Below the pieces are notes generated by a model. It was not told where the DNA came from. It did no database searches and saw only the letters and a program-made list of their open reading frames with translations. Shown one piece after another: positions 11,777 through 23,261 of a stretch of 64,000 nt of DNA; position 1 is the first letter of the stretch, and every line of letters begins with the position of its first letter. The stretch is from Rotaria socialis. Its lineage: Eukaryota; Rotifera; Eurotatoria; Philodinida; Philodinidae. A program made the position numbers and the translations under genes. The stretch covers positions 28,939-92,938 of the forward strand of contig CAJNYU010000904.1 of assembly GCA_905331475.1 (NCBI GenBank), read 5' to 3'.

Positions 11777-13395
11777 ATGGTCTTCGATACAATTCTCTAC
11801 GATTTACTTGAAGTCGAGCCGAATGCGACACAACAAGATATTTCAAAAGTAGGTTTATTCAAATAATATCTGATTGATGGGAATTTTAATTTTAATCGTT
11901 GAGCTATATATTCGATGCTAAAACCCATTTACCAGTGAGATTTCATTTCTATTTATTAGGCTGTCAAAAGAAAATCATTGGAACATCATCCAGACCGTGG
12001 TGGAAATCACGAAATGGTAAACATAGCCACATTTTAGCATCCATTTAAACTGTTTTCTTCACGATGTAGATGCAAAAAGTCAATGCAGCAAGACAGATAT
12101 TGACCGATCCAGAAAAACGAGAATTGTACGATCGAATCGGATGGGAAAAAATGCAATCACATATTGACGACAGTGACTTTCCGATTCCAGGATTTGCTGA
12201 AAATCGTAAGTTGCTCGATAAAGAATCAGATCAATTTCTAGATGAATATGCTTGTTTATTTTCAGTTTTTGATATATTCAAACAGAAAAAAGAGAGCTAT
12301 ATTAAACATTCATTAAAGTATGTAAACAGATTGATTTTTGTTTTCTTTAAATAAGATTTTCATTTTTCAGAGTATCTCTCGAAGAATTGTATTCGGGTGG
12401 TACACGAACAGTGTCCATTGATCGCAATATTGTTTGTGTCGAATGTAATGGGTATGTTCGGATATATTTGCTAGGCATCGATTATCATTTTCTACGGTTT
12501 CTTCTATTCATAGAACTGGTTGTCGTGATGGGGTCCCAAGCGTATGTAACAATTGTAAAGGAACAGGAGTTGAAACACTAATTCATGAAATGGGTCCAAT
12601 GATTCAACACATACGATGCGCATGTTCGTTGTGTAATGGTGATGGTCAAATCATTCATCCGGAAAATCGCTGCAAAACTTGTGATGGCAAAAAACTATGT
12701 CAACAGAAGAAGGAATTGGATGTACATATTGCACATGGAAGTCAACATAGAGAAGCGATCAAATTTATTGGTGAAGGAAATCAAACTGTAGGTTGTTTTA
12801 AAATGTCTTTGTTGCTATTTTCGGATTATTTTCTATTAGCCAAATGGTGAAACCGGTACAGTATATGTTATTCTCGAACAAGAACCACATGCAACTTTTA
12901 CTCGAAAAGATGATGATTTAATAATGAATATGGAAATCAATCTTACTGAATCATTGTGTGGATTTCAACGTACAATTACACTATTGGATGGGCACAATAT
13001 TCTTATCAATCATCCTCATGGCAAACCAATTGTGCCCGATAGTTATCGTTGTTTAAAAGGTTATGGTATGCCAAACAGACATACACACACAAATGGTGAT
13101 GTAATTATTCATTTTAATGTAAAATTTCCCGAAGAGAATTTTATTCAAACTGAAAATCAATTGAAAGTAAGTTGTTTATCGGCGAGCAACTTATGGTAAA
13201 TTCTAAGTGAATTTCTTTTTCTTTATCTAGCAATTGGAAGAAATTCTTCCGCCAAGAATGGGTATGAAATTGGAAAGTGCAGAACATTATGAAGAAGTCA
13301 AAATGATGGAATATGATTCGTTTGAAGAGAACTCTCATCATGGTGATCCGGACTTCGATGGAGAACCAACTGGTGTTCAATGTGCAACACAATAG
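11777..13395 (+). CDS. DNAJA: DNAJA-type (type I) Hsp40 co-chaperone, 407 aa, seven exons
   Basis: Exons: 11777-11848, 11960-12016, 12070-12317, 12371-12451, 12514-12787, 12840-13166, 13231-13395. All have GT-AG junctions and the phases sum to 1224 nt. The J domain (residues 4-66) has the HPD triad at 34-36, which stimulates Hsp70 ATPase. There is no long Gly/Phe linker. Four CxxCxG repeats (CVECNG, CNNCKG, CSLCNG, CKTCDG; about residues 148-215) form the two-zinc finger-like domain, followed by the two C-terminal substrate-binding domains (DGHNILINHPHGKPI). The protein ends in CATQ, a CaaX box predicting farnesylation, as in DNAJA1/DNAJA2. It should act with cytosolic Hsp70 in folding. The length matches the family (about 400 aa). 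A TATA box lies upstream. Confidence 0.95.
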
Positions 13396-13632
13396 ATCGA
13401 TGACAAATTTTCCTCATTTTTAAATGCGTGAACAAAAATCATCCCCATTGATGAATATCTTTCATATTAATATTTCTTTGGATATTGAATAAATTCATGA
13501 GCTGATCCAGCAATCTTTTCCGAAAGTACATAACTAGAGAGGACTCGGAGCAAAACGCCTAGCGGAAAAAGAACTGTTATAAAATTATAAGGAGAATCAA
13601 TGCAAATCAGTTGATAAGTTGAACGAACAAGA

Positions 13633-14216
13633 AGCGAGAACGAAAATGAAGTGTATTATAACTGCCGTAAAGATCATATTTTCAGTATGAAAGTTTATTT
13701 GTCGAAGAAGAGCGTATGAGCTTTCGGTATCCAACTGGAATCACCCGGTGAAAAATATCCGCTGATTTCAATCAAATTATTGTGCAGCAAAATCCAATCC
13801 ACAATCGGATTGATAATTTTGATTATAATGGAACATCATTTAACCTAAATTTAATGCTATTGCCAGCCTAGTGAAAATTAGTTTAACTGAAATCGGATTG
13901 TTTTCCAGTAAAATCCAGATTGTCAATCGATTGATACTTCAGATTGTGCTACAGAACAATCAGATTTTAATCAAACTAATTTCCACTGGGCTAGCGATAA
14001 GCATCACGTGTGGGTTCAATGGTGATCGATTATAATCAAAATTATCAATCCGATTGTGGATTGGATTTTGTTGCACAATAATTTGATTGAAATCAGCGAA
14101 TATTTTTCACTGGGTGATTCCAGTTGGATACCGAAAGCTCATACGCTCTTCTTCGACAAATAAATTTTCATACTGAAGGTATGATCTTTACGGCAGTAAT
14201 ACACTTCATTCTCGCT
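13633..14216. repeat. Long imperfect palindrome (foldback element), about 580 bp
   Basis: Sequence from 13633 (AGCGAGAACGAAAATGAAGT) is repeated in reverse complement ending at 14216 (ACTTCATTCTCGCT). Matching continues inward through GTAAAGATCAT, GAGCGTATGAGCTTTCGGTA, AACTGGAATCACCC and CCACAATCGGATTGATAATT to a centre near 13925. Arm identity looks high apart from small indels. No open frame is present. It is best explained as a foldback MITE or an inverted duplication. No certain target-site duplication was found. Confidence 0.8.
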
Positions 14217-14397
14217 CTAATTATATTCACTGTCAAACAGTCCCACATAAAAAGCGAGAAAATTTTATTTTGTAGATATTATTCTGTTCGTTAAGATGTG
14301 ATCATATATGAAGAAAAAAAGCATGACTCACTTATATTTTTTCCTCACATGGCGAAATAAATTGTAAGAATACCGTGGGCCATGAATGCTATGATTT

Positions 14398-14448
14398 TGA
14401 GGGTGTGGGTGTGACTCTTTTCGTTTTCAAAATACCCACACAATGACT
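14398..14448. repeat. GT-rich/CA-rich foldback element, copy b
   Basis: GAGGGTGTGGGTGTGACTC is followed by about 16 nt of spacer and then ATACCCACACAATGACT, whose reverse complement (TTGTGTGGGTAT) matches the first arm. Confidence 0.6.
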
Positions 14449-14948
14449 TTCAATGAGTTATGCGTGAATAGATTAATAACACATGACATGAATTCATCAA
14501 GCAGTTCTTTTCCTGAATTCATTTAAAAAGAAAAATCTATAAATATTTCATACCGATATCGTCAGTTCTTTTTCAATGCAAGCGATAAGTAAAAGGTACA
14601 CATTATATTTTTTATTTATAACTTTTTCTTTTCTTCGTTCGTTCGTTTTCTTTGATAGTATTGGTATGATTGAGAATTTCAACTGATTTTAATTTCTCTT
14701 TATTAAAAATAACGTAACGATTACACAATGTACAGAAAGTCAACGAAGATTTCAAGATTAGTATGTAACGTCTAATATGAAGATAGCGATATCGTTATTT
14801 TTCACTTTTATTCATGTGTTTGGCTTACTTGCTGATGGCGCAATATATCCGTATGGACGTCATTGCAGTCGGTAGTTTCTCCTTTCGTCAAGTTATCATT
14901 GTATATAAATAGATGTATGCGTTTGTTTCATAGTTTATTTCGATGTAA

Positions 14949-17257
14949 ATGACTTCTAACACATGTATCGTACATTCTCATAAGAATGTATCTAAATTTC
15001 ACACTGCCACTAAACAACTTCGTCTTGAAAACTGGTTTCCTGCTGATGTTTATCAACAGTTGCCCAACAAATGTTGTTCATGTAATGGAAAGCGAGGTAA
15101 ATTTCATCAATTAATACATTTGTGAATGCACTTGGAGCAGTATATATTCGTTTTGAATTACTAGTTTCTATGTGTGATTTTCAATTTAGGCTTGAAGACA
15201 ATCGATCTGGAAGTACTACGTAAAATATGTGACGACATAATGCTGTCAGCGGCTTCTACACTCAAATTTCGATTTTCATCAAATATGAGCGAGTTTGTTA
15301 AATTAATGAAGTCAAAAAAGTGTACTTGTTATCTAATTGCTATCTACATATTTAGACTAGTGTCAATGGAAGCATCGGAAGACAATTCTGATGAAGAAGA
15401 TACCCATAATGAAGATACAACTGATGAGTTAGACGAGAAAATACCAAAAAAATCGAATTCCACAATTAATGCTGAATATAACAGGTCGCCAGTTCCAAGG
15501 TTCGGCTCCGTAAGTTGCCGATCGATATCAGTCGGCAAATACCCGAGTTTCACTATCACCAGTCCGAGTCTTCCGATGCATTGCGGCCATCGGAATCCTG
15601 CCTCTATGTTCCGGCCACGTCCGACGTTTTACAATCCGTATCACTCGACAACTCTTGACCTGGATACAGAAGACCAACATAAATCGTCCAAGAAAGGAAT
15701 TATAAAACAAGACTTCTCAAAAGGTACGTCACTTATCTAATAGGGATGAAAATGTGGCAAAATTTGAAAGTATATTCTGGAGTAAAATATTAAAAATGCC
15801 CATGATAAATGCGAACAAGTCATATAGTCGCTATTTTATTTTCCCTTTTGCTGCTGTTCATTATGAATATAGATATTTTAGTATCGTCGTTGTTCTATTG
15901 ATAATGCTCATAGAAATTAAGACCAGTCAAGTACTAATTCGCCTATTGTTGCTTGTTTTCAGTAGTACGAGAAAGAAGTCATTATTCTTGTTTTTTTTTC
16001 TAAATTTAATTGTAATTTTATCTGAAGCATTTCCATTAAAGCAATTAATAATACAATAACATAGATGAAATAGTAACTATCCACCAATATGTCAATAATC
16101 TAGACTGATCGACTGAAAATTTTATCTTTTTCTCATAGTGATTTCGCTGTACAGAGTAAAAAAAGCAGAATTGATCAACTTGAGAAATCTTTCTTCTTTT
16201 CTCAATACCGATTAGATAAAAATGAAATTTAATTATTCGATTTCGTTAATCATAAAAGAAGCCTTGAAGAATTTTGATTCATTTAACAGATTATTTTAAC
16301 TACTTCTATTACATGGATTCCAAAAAAGACTGATACAGCTGTCATGTTTACGATTATTCGTAACTGTAAAGCCTTGACTTGTTACTTTGGTCGGTTTCTT
16401 TCTTTTACTCTATCATAAATTTCCATTATAGTTTTAGAAAACTTCAAAGTTACAACAGCAAACGATGGATGCATTGTACACAATTCTAAATATCAATCGA
16501 AATTTAATTGTGCTACTAATTTACTGCGACGTACAAAAGAATTTCAACAACAAACTTATCATGAATTGCCAAAGAAATGTTGCTCGTGTAATGGAAAAAC
16601 AGGTAAATATCATTGATAAACAGGCTTCTGATTTATCATGACCTTCCTGACGTATTTTGTTTTAGCTTATTTATAATTTCAAGCAACAATATGCTCATTT
16701 TCCATTTAGGTATGAATATAATTGATCTGAATGTATTAAGTAGTGTGTGTGATGAAATCGAGTCAGATCGAGCCAACGAACCAGTATTAAAGAAACATGT
16801 TCATTTATTGACTCTTTCATTTGAACCGAACATATCTCGTTACATACGTCGAGCACGAACTGGTCGTTTTATTGGAAAAGGAGGTGAAAATGTTCGTGCT
16901 GTGCAAGACAAGTACAATGTTTGTCTACAACTTATCGACAGATCCTCTAATGAAAAGCGTTGTCAACGTCTCGATGAACTAAAAAAAACTGATGAAAAAG
17001 AAGATAACAAAAACAGGGATGCCCTCTACTTATTAGTTACGAGCAAAACAAAATCGATAACAAATACAATTCCCATTGAAGAGATCAAACAAGAAATAAC
17101 TCAGAAATGGAAAGAGATAAATACAAACTATGTTCCTGCATCAACATCTAGTTTCAATCGTACTAACCCACGTAAACAAGGCCCTGCGCCGATAGCATCG
17201 ATCGAGCCAATAGCCGATAACCGTTGGAATTCAAAACGGCATCGTCGTCGACAATAG
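14949..17257 (+). CDS. KH-domain protein with a duplicated CCxC module, 464 aa, four exons
   Basis: Exons 14949-15096, 15190-15723, 16438-16602 and 16710-17257 join in phase to 1395 nt. Two copies of a module are present. Copy 1 (residues about 6-65) reads CIVHS...YQQLPNKCCSCNGK, then LKTIDLEVLRKICDDI. Copy 2 (about 243-300) reads CIVHN...YHELPKKCCSCNGK, then MNIIDLNVLSSVCDEI. In each, the same intron position follows CCSCNGK. After copy 2 comes a KH-like RNA-binding fold with the GKGG loop at about 337-340 (RFIGKGGENVRAV). Copy 1 lacks that loop and is followed by an acidic/Ser-rich linker. The C-terminus is Arg-rich. RNA binding is inferred from the KH motif; the CCxC module is not recognised. 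The 714-nt third intron is unusually long for this window. Confidence 0.7.
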
Positions 17258-18389
17258 ATTCATTTAAAAAAGAATACATATGCAATACAAAATGCCTTAC
17301 CACTGAACAAACGAATAGAATCCTTGCCTTTATTCAAAACTGTTTAAAAATTATCAGCAGCTACTCATTATTGAAAATAAAGAATTACATTAGTCATCCA
17401 TGAATAAATAATTAGATTCTTGATGAGTTTTGAGTAAAATTAACGAGGGGACCCATAAGAACATGAGTCAGCCCATCACACTTTTTATATTGTAATACCG
17501 TTAAATCTTGCACAAATTGAAAGAAAAAAAAAATTTGCAAACACTTTAATATGAAATTCAAGGTACTTTAGTGTCGGTGTGTGGATGTAGATGAGAAGAT
17601 GAATTGCGCACGCACATCCCGACTTCTTCTGGGTGCGATGTCGTGGTTACCATTTTTCAACAATATTACATTACTCAATCTGATAGAGTCAAATTGTAGC
17701 AAATGCTTTCATGATGTAGTGCATATACTTTTGTTGAGTTATGGTAGCATAGTTCACCGCTGCAGCATTCGACTACAGATTGAGAGGTCGCTGGTTCGAA
17801 CTTAGATGTTCCTCAATCAATTACATTCTCTGTTTCTTTCCTTTTTTCACTCACTCAGCTGTACAATCAGTAGTCTGATTCCGAAATCCTTGAATAATCT
17901 GACGGCGTTGTCTCAGTGAATTATCTTTAAATCAGATCACTGGCCGAATTCAACAGCCAAATAATCGAATCCGGTCACAGTGGTTACATGAAACTAATTC
18001 AATTTTAGTTCAAGTATTAACTCGCACCATATGTTTGCCATTTAGAGGATGGTGATGCAAATATGTACCGCATTTTTGTTTTCGATCCCAGAACTATAAT
18101 AAACTAGGATCAATGACTCTGGTAGAAAGAACGATGATACTGCATAGATAGAATTAATTTCATGCGTGCAATGCTCCAGTATTATTGATCTGATCCTCGC
18201 GTATCATAATCTAGATCATGATGTATCTGACCGCATTGTTGGAATCGGCAAAGATTGATCATCCAAAATTCGGATAAGATTAAACGTATACATGAACTTT
18301 TTCTCAAGCTTTCAAAAAGTACTTAGAACATTTTAAGACTAATCGAATGAAAAGAATCTACTCGATCAGTCATCTTCTAATATGTTGGA
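17258..18389. other. Intergenic, with a tRNA-like relic
   Basis: No coding frame is supported. AATAAA-type signals shortly after 17257 could end the KH gene transcript. The tRNA-like block at 17738-17812 is listed separately. Confidence 0.4.
17738..17812 (+). pseudogene. tRNA-Cys-like pseudogene or tRNA-derived SINE head
   Basis: The sequence keeps an A-box-like D arm (TGGTAGCATAGTTC) and an anticodon arm TTCGA-CTACAGA-TTGAG. It also keeps GAGGTC and a B-box-like T loop (GGTTCGAAC). The anticodon arm and variable loop resemble tRNA-Cys, but the anticodon reads ACA instead of the usual GCA. The T stem and acceptor stem do not pair, so it is unlikely to be a working tRNA. It could be the pol III promoter head of a SINE, though no A-rich tail was identified. 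Confidence 0.5.
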
Positions 18390-19074
18390 CTACTTTGGAG
18401 AAGCGCCAAAGAGAGTGTGCCGAATGGCGTATTCTTTGTCAGACAGACATTCTCGAGGTGGAATGAACACATTTGGATCACTAATACCGCCAGAAACATC
18501 GTAGAATGAGTCATGAGTTATGCCATATTTGGGATGCATAGACGTGTGAGAGACTGGAAGACAGGCTTCATAAGTCCACGTGCCAATATAGTTGACAGTG
18601 TCATTCGATGGCGTCGTGTAATTGCCACCCCTATCCACAATTAACAATTTACATTGAATGAAAGCGGAATCAGTTAACTCACCAAAAAGTAATAAGCAGA
18701 CCGGTACTTGGTGAGGCAGAAGAGCCTATGTATGCTTCGCCGTACGAGTGAGCATCTGGCCGGATAGAGAAGTCACGCCATGGTCGTGTAAGTGGAAGGC
18801 GTGAGCAATTTCGTGCCGTCAAGTTGATCACAAATTCGAGACGAACTTGAAATAAGGCGATAGTCTCGTAGTAATAGTCATCACCAATAACAACTTGTTC
18901 GATGAATCGTTCACGTTGATACACTGAATCGTAGCTCAACTTGCCTTGTACGGTAATGTTCTCATTGTTAATATGACTGAAGATACGTGCTTCCCATTGA
19001 GATGGAGATGTACAAGGTCGCGGTTGTTGAGCGACCACAAGACCAACCAAGAGCAGAAGCGCAATCGAAAGCAT
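18390..19074 (-). CDS. Ependymin-family secreted glycoprotein, 210 aa, two exons
   Basis: Exon 1 (19074-18683) and exon 2 (18630-18390) flank a 52-nt GT-AG intron and join in phase to 633 nt. A clear signal peptide (MLSIALLLLVGLVVAQQ) precedes PCTSPSQWEAR, the typical start of mature ependymin-related proteins. Conserved later features are YYYET, the ITF-W junction, and TWTYEACLPVS followed by GGISDPNVFIPPREC near the C-terminus. Several NxT/S sites suggest N-glycosylation. Ependymin-related proteins are extracellular or lysosomal lipid- or calcium-binding proteins; the role here is not known. A TATAAAG-type box lies about 55 nt upstream of the ATG on the minus strand (near 19130). Confidence 0.85.
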
Positions 19075-19289
19075 TTGTGTATTCGAGAGAGAAAAACAAA
19101 AACCGTTGACGATAATGAATCAGTTGCTCTTTATATCTCTGTTTATATGTAACTTACATGCGAAGATAGAACCTATTATCAAAGATGTTTTCAATAGTCC
19201 AGAGAGAAAAGGTCTAGTGCAAATATTCTTTCTATCAGCAAGATGATACACGCAAGAAACAGTGTGAGAATAGGTGGACACCAAGGGGA

Positions 19290-19370
19290 GATGTGAATGC
19301 ACGTGTAGGTGTGACTGTTGTTTATCTTTTATCATTATCTACACCCATATCCTCACCCACACTCCACAGA
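19290..19370. repeat. GT-rich/CA-rich foldback element, copy c
   Basis: A G-rich arm (ATGTGAATGCACGTGTAGGT) is followed by TTATCTTTTATCATTATC and the C-rich arm ACACCCATATCCTCACCCAC. The spacer and both arms are shared almost exactly with copy e at 26416-26487, so these two are true family members and not chance low-complexity sequence. Confidence 0.75.
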
Positions 19371-19488
19371 ACATGAACGAAATATAATATTCTGTGGATA
19401 CGATGGGTAGAAGATACAATATAACGAATAAAATTTATTTTATTTTTCTCAGCTTTATTAAGTCATTTCGAACTACAGGAACACAACA

Positions 19489-20413
19489 ATGATAGATATT
19501 GATGACAAAAGATTGGCAATTGTGATCGCAACTACTGGTGGAAAATTGATGAAAAATATGAAAAATTGGACCAGCTGTATCGAATTTGATAAATCACACA
19601 ACAGGTTTATGTATATATCAATACCTAAACTCGTATATTCAAGACCACAAGAGTATAAAAACGCAATAGCATAGTTATAAATATATTTATTTTGTGATTT
19701 CATATTCATTTTCGACAGCATCATTTGATCAATCATTGGTACCATTAGATCAAGAGAATCGAACTCAGTCACAACATGATCTTTCTACTATTCTTACATT
19801 ATGGAACTTAGTAGCTGATTTAATTCAAACAAATGATTAAAAAGATGATGAACAGGATATTGTGATTTATGTTGAAGGAGATAATAGTGAGCTAATTATC
19901 AATGATAATTTCGTAGTTAGTGTACAAAGTATCATTAAAACAAATTTCTATATATTTGATAAAACATATTTACCATCTGACATAAACAATTAAGCTACAA
20001 TCGATTCAATGATCATCGTTCAAAAACACGCCCTCTTAGCCGCACGGAAGTGGTATGAGCACCATTTGAATATAGCAACTAGATTGATCACAATTGACCA
20101 TTTGTTTTGTGCTAAACCTATTGCTATATATTCATCGATATCTTCTCAACAAAAGATGGTTGCAACAATTAATTATGCTTTTCGATTTTAATATTTTCCC
20201 ATTATCAGCTCTAACAGATAAACATTCTGTTTCAGGACAAACGTATGTACATTAATCTTAAATATCATTTAATTATAGTTTTTGCATTGTATTTTTTCTA
20301 TAGAGGTATCCTTAAAAATAGACCTGCATTAGGTGAACAAGCATCGGAGGAGTTGATAAACGATAGTTTATTAAATTCTCACTCTTTTGCTAATTCATCA
20401 GTGTTTTATTGAT
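19489..20413 (+). pseudogene. Decayed plus-strand gene fragments, unrecognised
   Basis: A frame from 19489 (MIDIDDKRLAIVIATTGGK) ends at 19674. A second block from an acceptor-like CAG near 19721 reads through one internal TAA to 19992 (WNLVADLIQTND, then DDEQDIVIYVEGDNSELIIN). A third short block at about 20305-20413 follows another AG. Codon use looks protein-like, but stops interrupt it. No family is recognised and the exon boundaries are guesses. Confidence 0.3.
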
Positions 20414-20460
20414 TAAGTTGAGTGTACAACAAGATGGAATAGACACTCATCGTGCGTCGT

Positions 20461-20518
20461 CGGGGTGTGGGTGCGAAAGATTTTTAAACAAGGATATCCA
20501 CACACGTACTCACGCTCC
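20461..20518. repeat. GT-rich/CA-rich foldback element, copy d
   Basis: GGGGTGTGGGTGCG is followed by an A/T spacer and then TATCCACACACGTACTCACGC, the imperfect reverse complement. Confidence 0.55.
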
Positions 20519-21402
20519 TTAATCTTATGAAAAACGTTTCAAACATTATCTTTCTTTCTATACAAATTGAAATATTTGAAAACGTAATATGGACTTATCG
20601 ACAACAAGCAAACAACAGAAAAATGGCTGTTTCCATGTAATATTAATAGTTTCTTCGTCTCTTCTCTTAGACAAAAACGTTTTTTTTCTGCAAATGATTA
20701 GCCTGTTAATTAAATATGTAAATTAAAAGTTACACAAAATACACATGCACCCATCAATTTATAGTCTTACAAGTTTACCATAATACTATGATTGAATATA
20801 AGGATGAGGATATGTGAGTGTGGTACGTAAGATAAAGTTAGATTCAAAGCTTAAATATGATGTTTCTTCTTTACTTATGAGGCTCATAAAAATTGCAAAA
20901 ATAGGAGATCTCGAATCTGACTGATTCAGACAAACAAACAAACAAGCAGACATGCGCACATGTTTTTATTAGTGTAACAACTTTTCTTTCAGAAAAGAGA
21001 GTAATAAAATTTTGTCATGTTACTATGTACCTATTCATTTTTAAGATATCTGATGAATGTTTTAAGCAAATATGAAACGTTATATACTGGATTGAATCTA
21101 TTTTACTTGAGTGTTTAATATATCCTCATCCTTAGATCTCCTTACCAATTCCTTTACTAGTTAAATAAATTTATAATCAGAGAAAAACTGTTAAGTCTTC
21201 TTTTACCATGTTTATTTTAGCAAAGACTCCTACGATAAAAAGAAATGAAAAAAAAACAGATTCAACAACAGAATAGAAAAACTACTTCCATAGGGACGAA
21301 CTGATCAACATGGCAGTGAAGCGCTACTCTTTTTCAGTATTGCAGTTGCAACACAAACTTGAATTCCTTTCTACCATAGCAAACTAAAAGCAAGAGATCA
21401 TC

Positions 21403-21780
21403 ATGAGTAATACTTTTAATAATTCAGCGATGATTGTTAATCCGATATTAAGCACATTTCCTGCTGATCAAATCAATATTCAACCATACTGGATTGTCGT
21501 CCTTGGACTGCTCGTCTCACAATTCTTCCAACGAATATGGCATCAATTCAAACATCACACATGGTTCACAACCCTTGAGATAGCTGGTCTGATACTGATA
21601 TTTCAACAGCGCTTATCAAATCAGAATACAAAAGAGAAGTGGGCTTCTGCTGTTACAGTCCAGCCGAATAATAGTGGTAGGACGATTAACATGAGATTAT
21701 GCACAAAAAATGAATTAATCTTAATGACCATTCCTCTTCGAATAAGTATCGCAGCTTCGTTGGTTCTGTTTTGTGTTTAA
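21403..21780 (+). CDS. Small membrane protein, 125 aa, unrecognised
   Basis: A complete frame runs from ATG at 21403 to TAA at 21778-21780. It has three hydrophobic stretches: about residues 28-42 (YWIVVLGLLVSQFF), 56-68 (TLEIAGLILIFQQ), and a C-terminal one at 107-125 (LMTIPLRISIAASLVLFCV). Bases before the ATG (AGATCATCATG) give no strong signal. It could be a real small gene or a terminal exon; no family is recognised. Confidence 0.4.
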   Translation: MSNTFNNSAMIVNPILSTFPADQINIQPYWIVVLGLLVSQFFQRIWHQFKHHTWFTTLEIAGLILIFQQRLSNQNTKEKWASAVTVQPNNSGRTINMRLCTKNELILMTIPLRISIAASLVLFCV

Positions 21781-23261
21781 GGAATCGATTCTTTACAATA
21801 ACGCCTACGAGCTAAGCTAGATAGACCCACTTCACATTAGATTCAACTGAAAATTCTACAACGATATTAGGATTATCTTGAATTTGATCGAAAGGAAAAA
21901 TGTCGAAGCTGAGGTGATACTTCCATACATTTTTTTTCTTTGTGAAAATGAATCAGCCAGTAGACTTAATTAAAACAAAACGTTTATTATTAAAAGAAGA
22001 AGACTGAAAGACAGCCTAAAAGGTTTTTGGGAATGATAGTTGATCCATCTTTAAATAATGTTCTATCTGCTTGATTAAAACTTCTTTTTTTTTACCACAA
22101 TTAACGATAAACGTTTAAAGAGTTCACATGCTGTAATGAGATAATTGCAATATCTATCATACAACACGTTTATTCGACTTTGTAATACTGTTGTCCTTGT
22201 GTCTTTCGGTTTCGATGTACCAGATGATCACTCAAGTTTATACCTTCTTTATTCGAATTAATGAAATATCAATCATCGTTGATGATAGATATTGAATCAG
22301 AAGGGGCTCTCACTTTTATCTTGTTTCTCGAATAATGAATGATTGAATATTCTTATTCGTATTCTTCTTTGTTCATTTCTTTGTACTGAATGAACAATAG
22401 TGTGATAGACGAATGATAAATTTATAATAAGATAAGTTAATATTCATCGCGAAACAATGCCATCCTCATCACACACATTTCCAAACAGTCTTCATTTAAA
22501 CTTCCCTTTTTTTACAACAAAGTTTTATTTCAATGTTCGTATTTTCGATATTCTTAATTCCGACCAAAAATTCAAGTTTACCGATATTAGAACGTATATA
22601 AGTGAATCATTCTGTCATTTCGACGAGTCTCATTCAAAACATGACAAAATGATTTTCAGTTTTGAGTTTCACATTTCAACGAAAGGAAACTCTAGAAAAA
22701 AAGACTCAGGATTATTGCTCTGCGATATATACCATGTCAAATATAATAGGATTGTATGAAAATCTATCCACAATGAGGCTTTCATTTATGAACAAAAACG
22801 CTATTTTCTGCAGTGACATTTAGTAATTTTCTTCTTACGTATACTGAATAGTGTGAAATATTTCTAATAGATAGCCTGTCGATAATCTAAGTTTAAATAC
22901 TGGCGTTGAATATCTGATGATTCCAAGATCTTTGAACTGATTTAAAATAGTGTCCAAAATCACGTTAGTGACGCTAATTCAACATGAGTAAATTCGGTAG
23001 TAACAATTATTGAATATATTCTTTTCCAAATCTCACTATGTTTCTTCGATTCTCTCTGAAATAATATTCTAAAGGCGAGCATCATCTATCAGCGGAATAG
23101 GCCAAAAGTTTCGAATATTACTATCGGATATTCGCATATTCTCGTTAAGTTTTCACCAATTTTAAGGTCTAGTGGCATTCTTCAAGAGAGAATCAAGTTT
23201 AGAGAATCAGGATGATACTTAGCATTCATGATCTAGTGTTTCGCCCTTCATTAATTCACTA
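21781..23261. other. Intergenic, no supported gene
   Basis: An open frame at 22457-22759 (100 aa, Ser/Phe-rich, no motif) is the only candidate, and its composition does not support it. Nothing else structured is visible. Confidence 0.4.

Noticed and set aside
15320-15355. Possible 36-nt intron inside exon 2 of the KH gene
   Set aside because: GT and AG are present, but the frame is open through it and 36 nt is shorter than the other introns here; left as coding.
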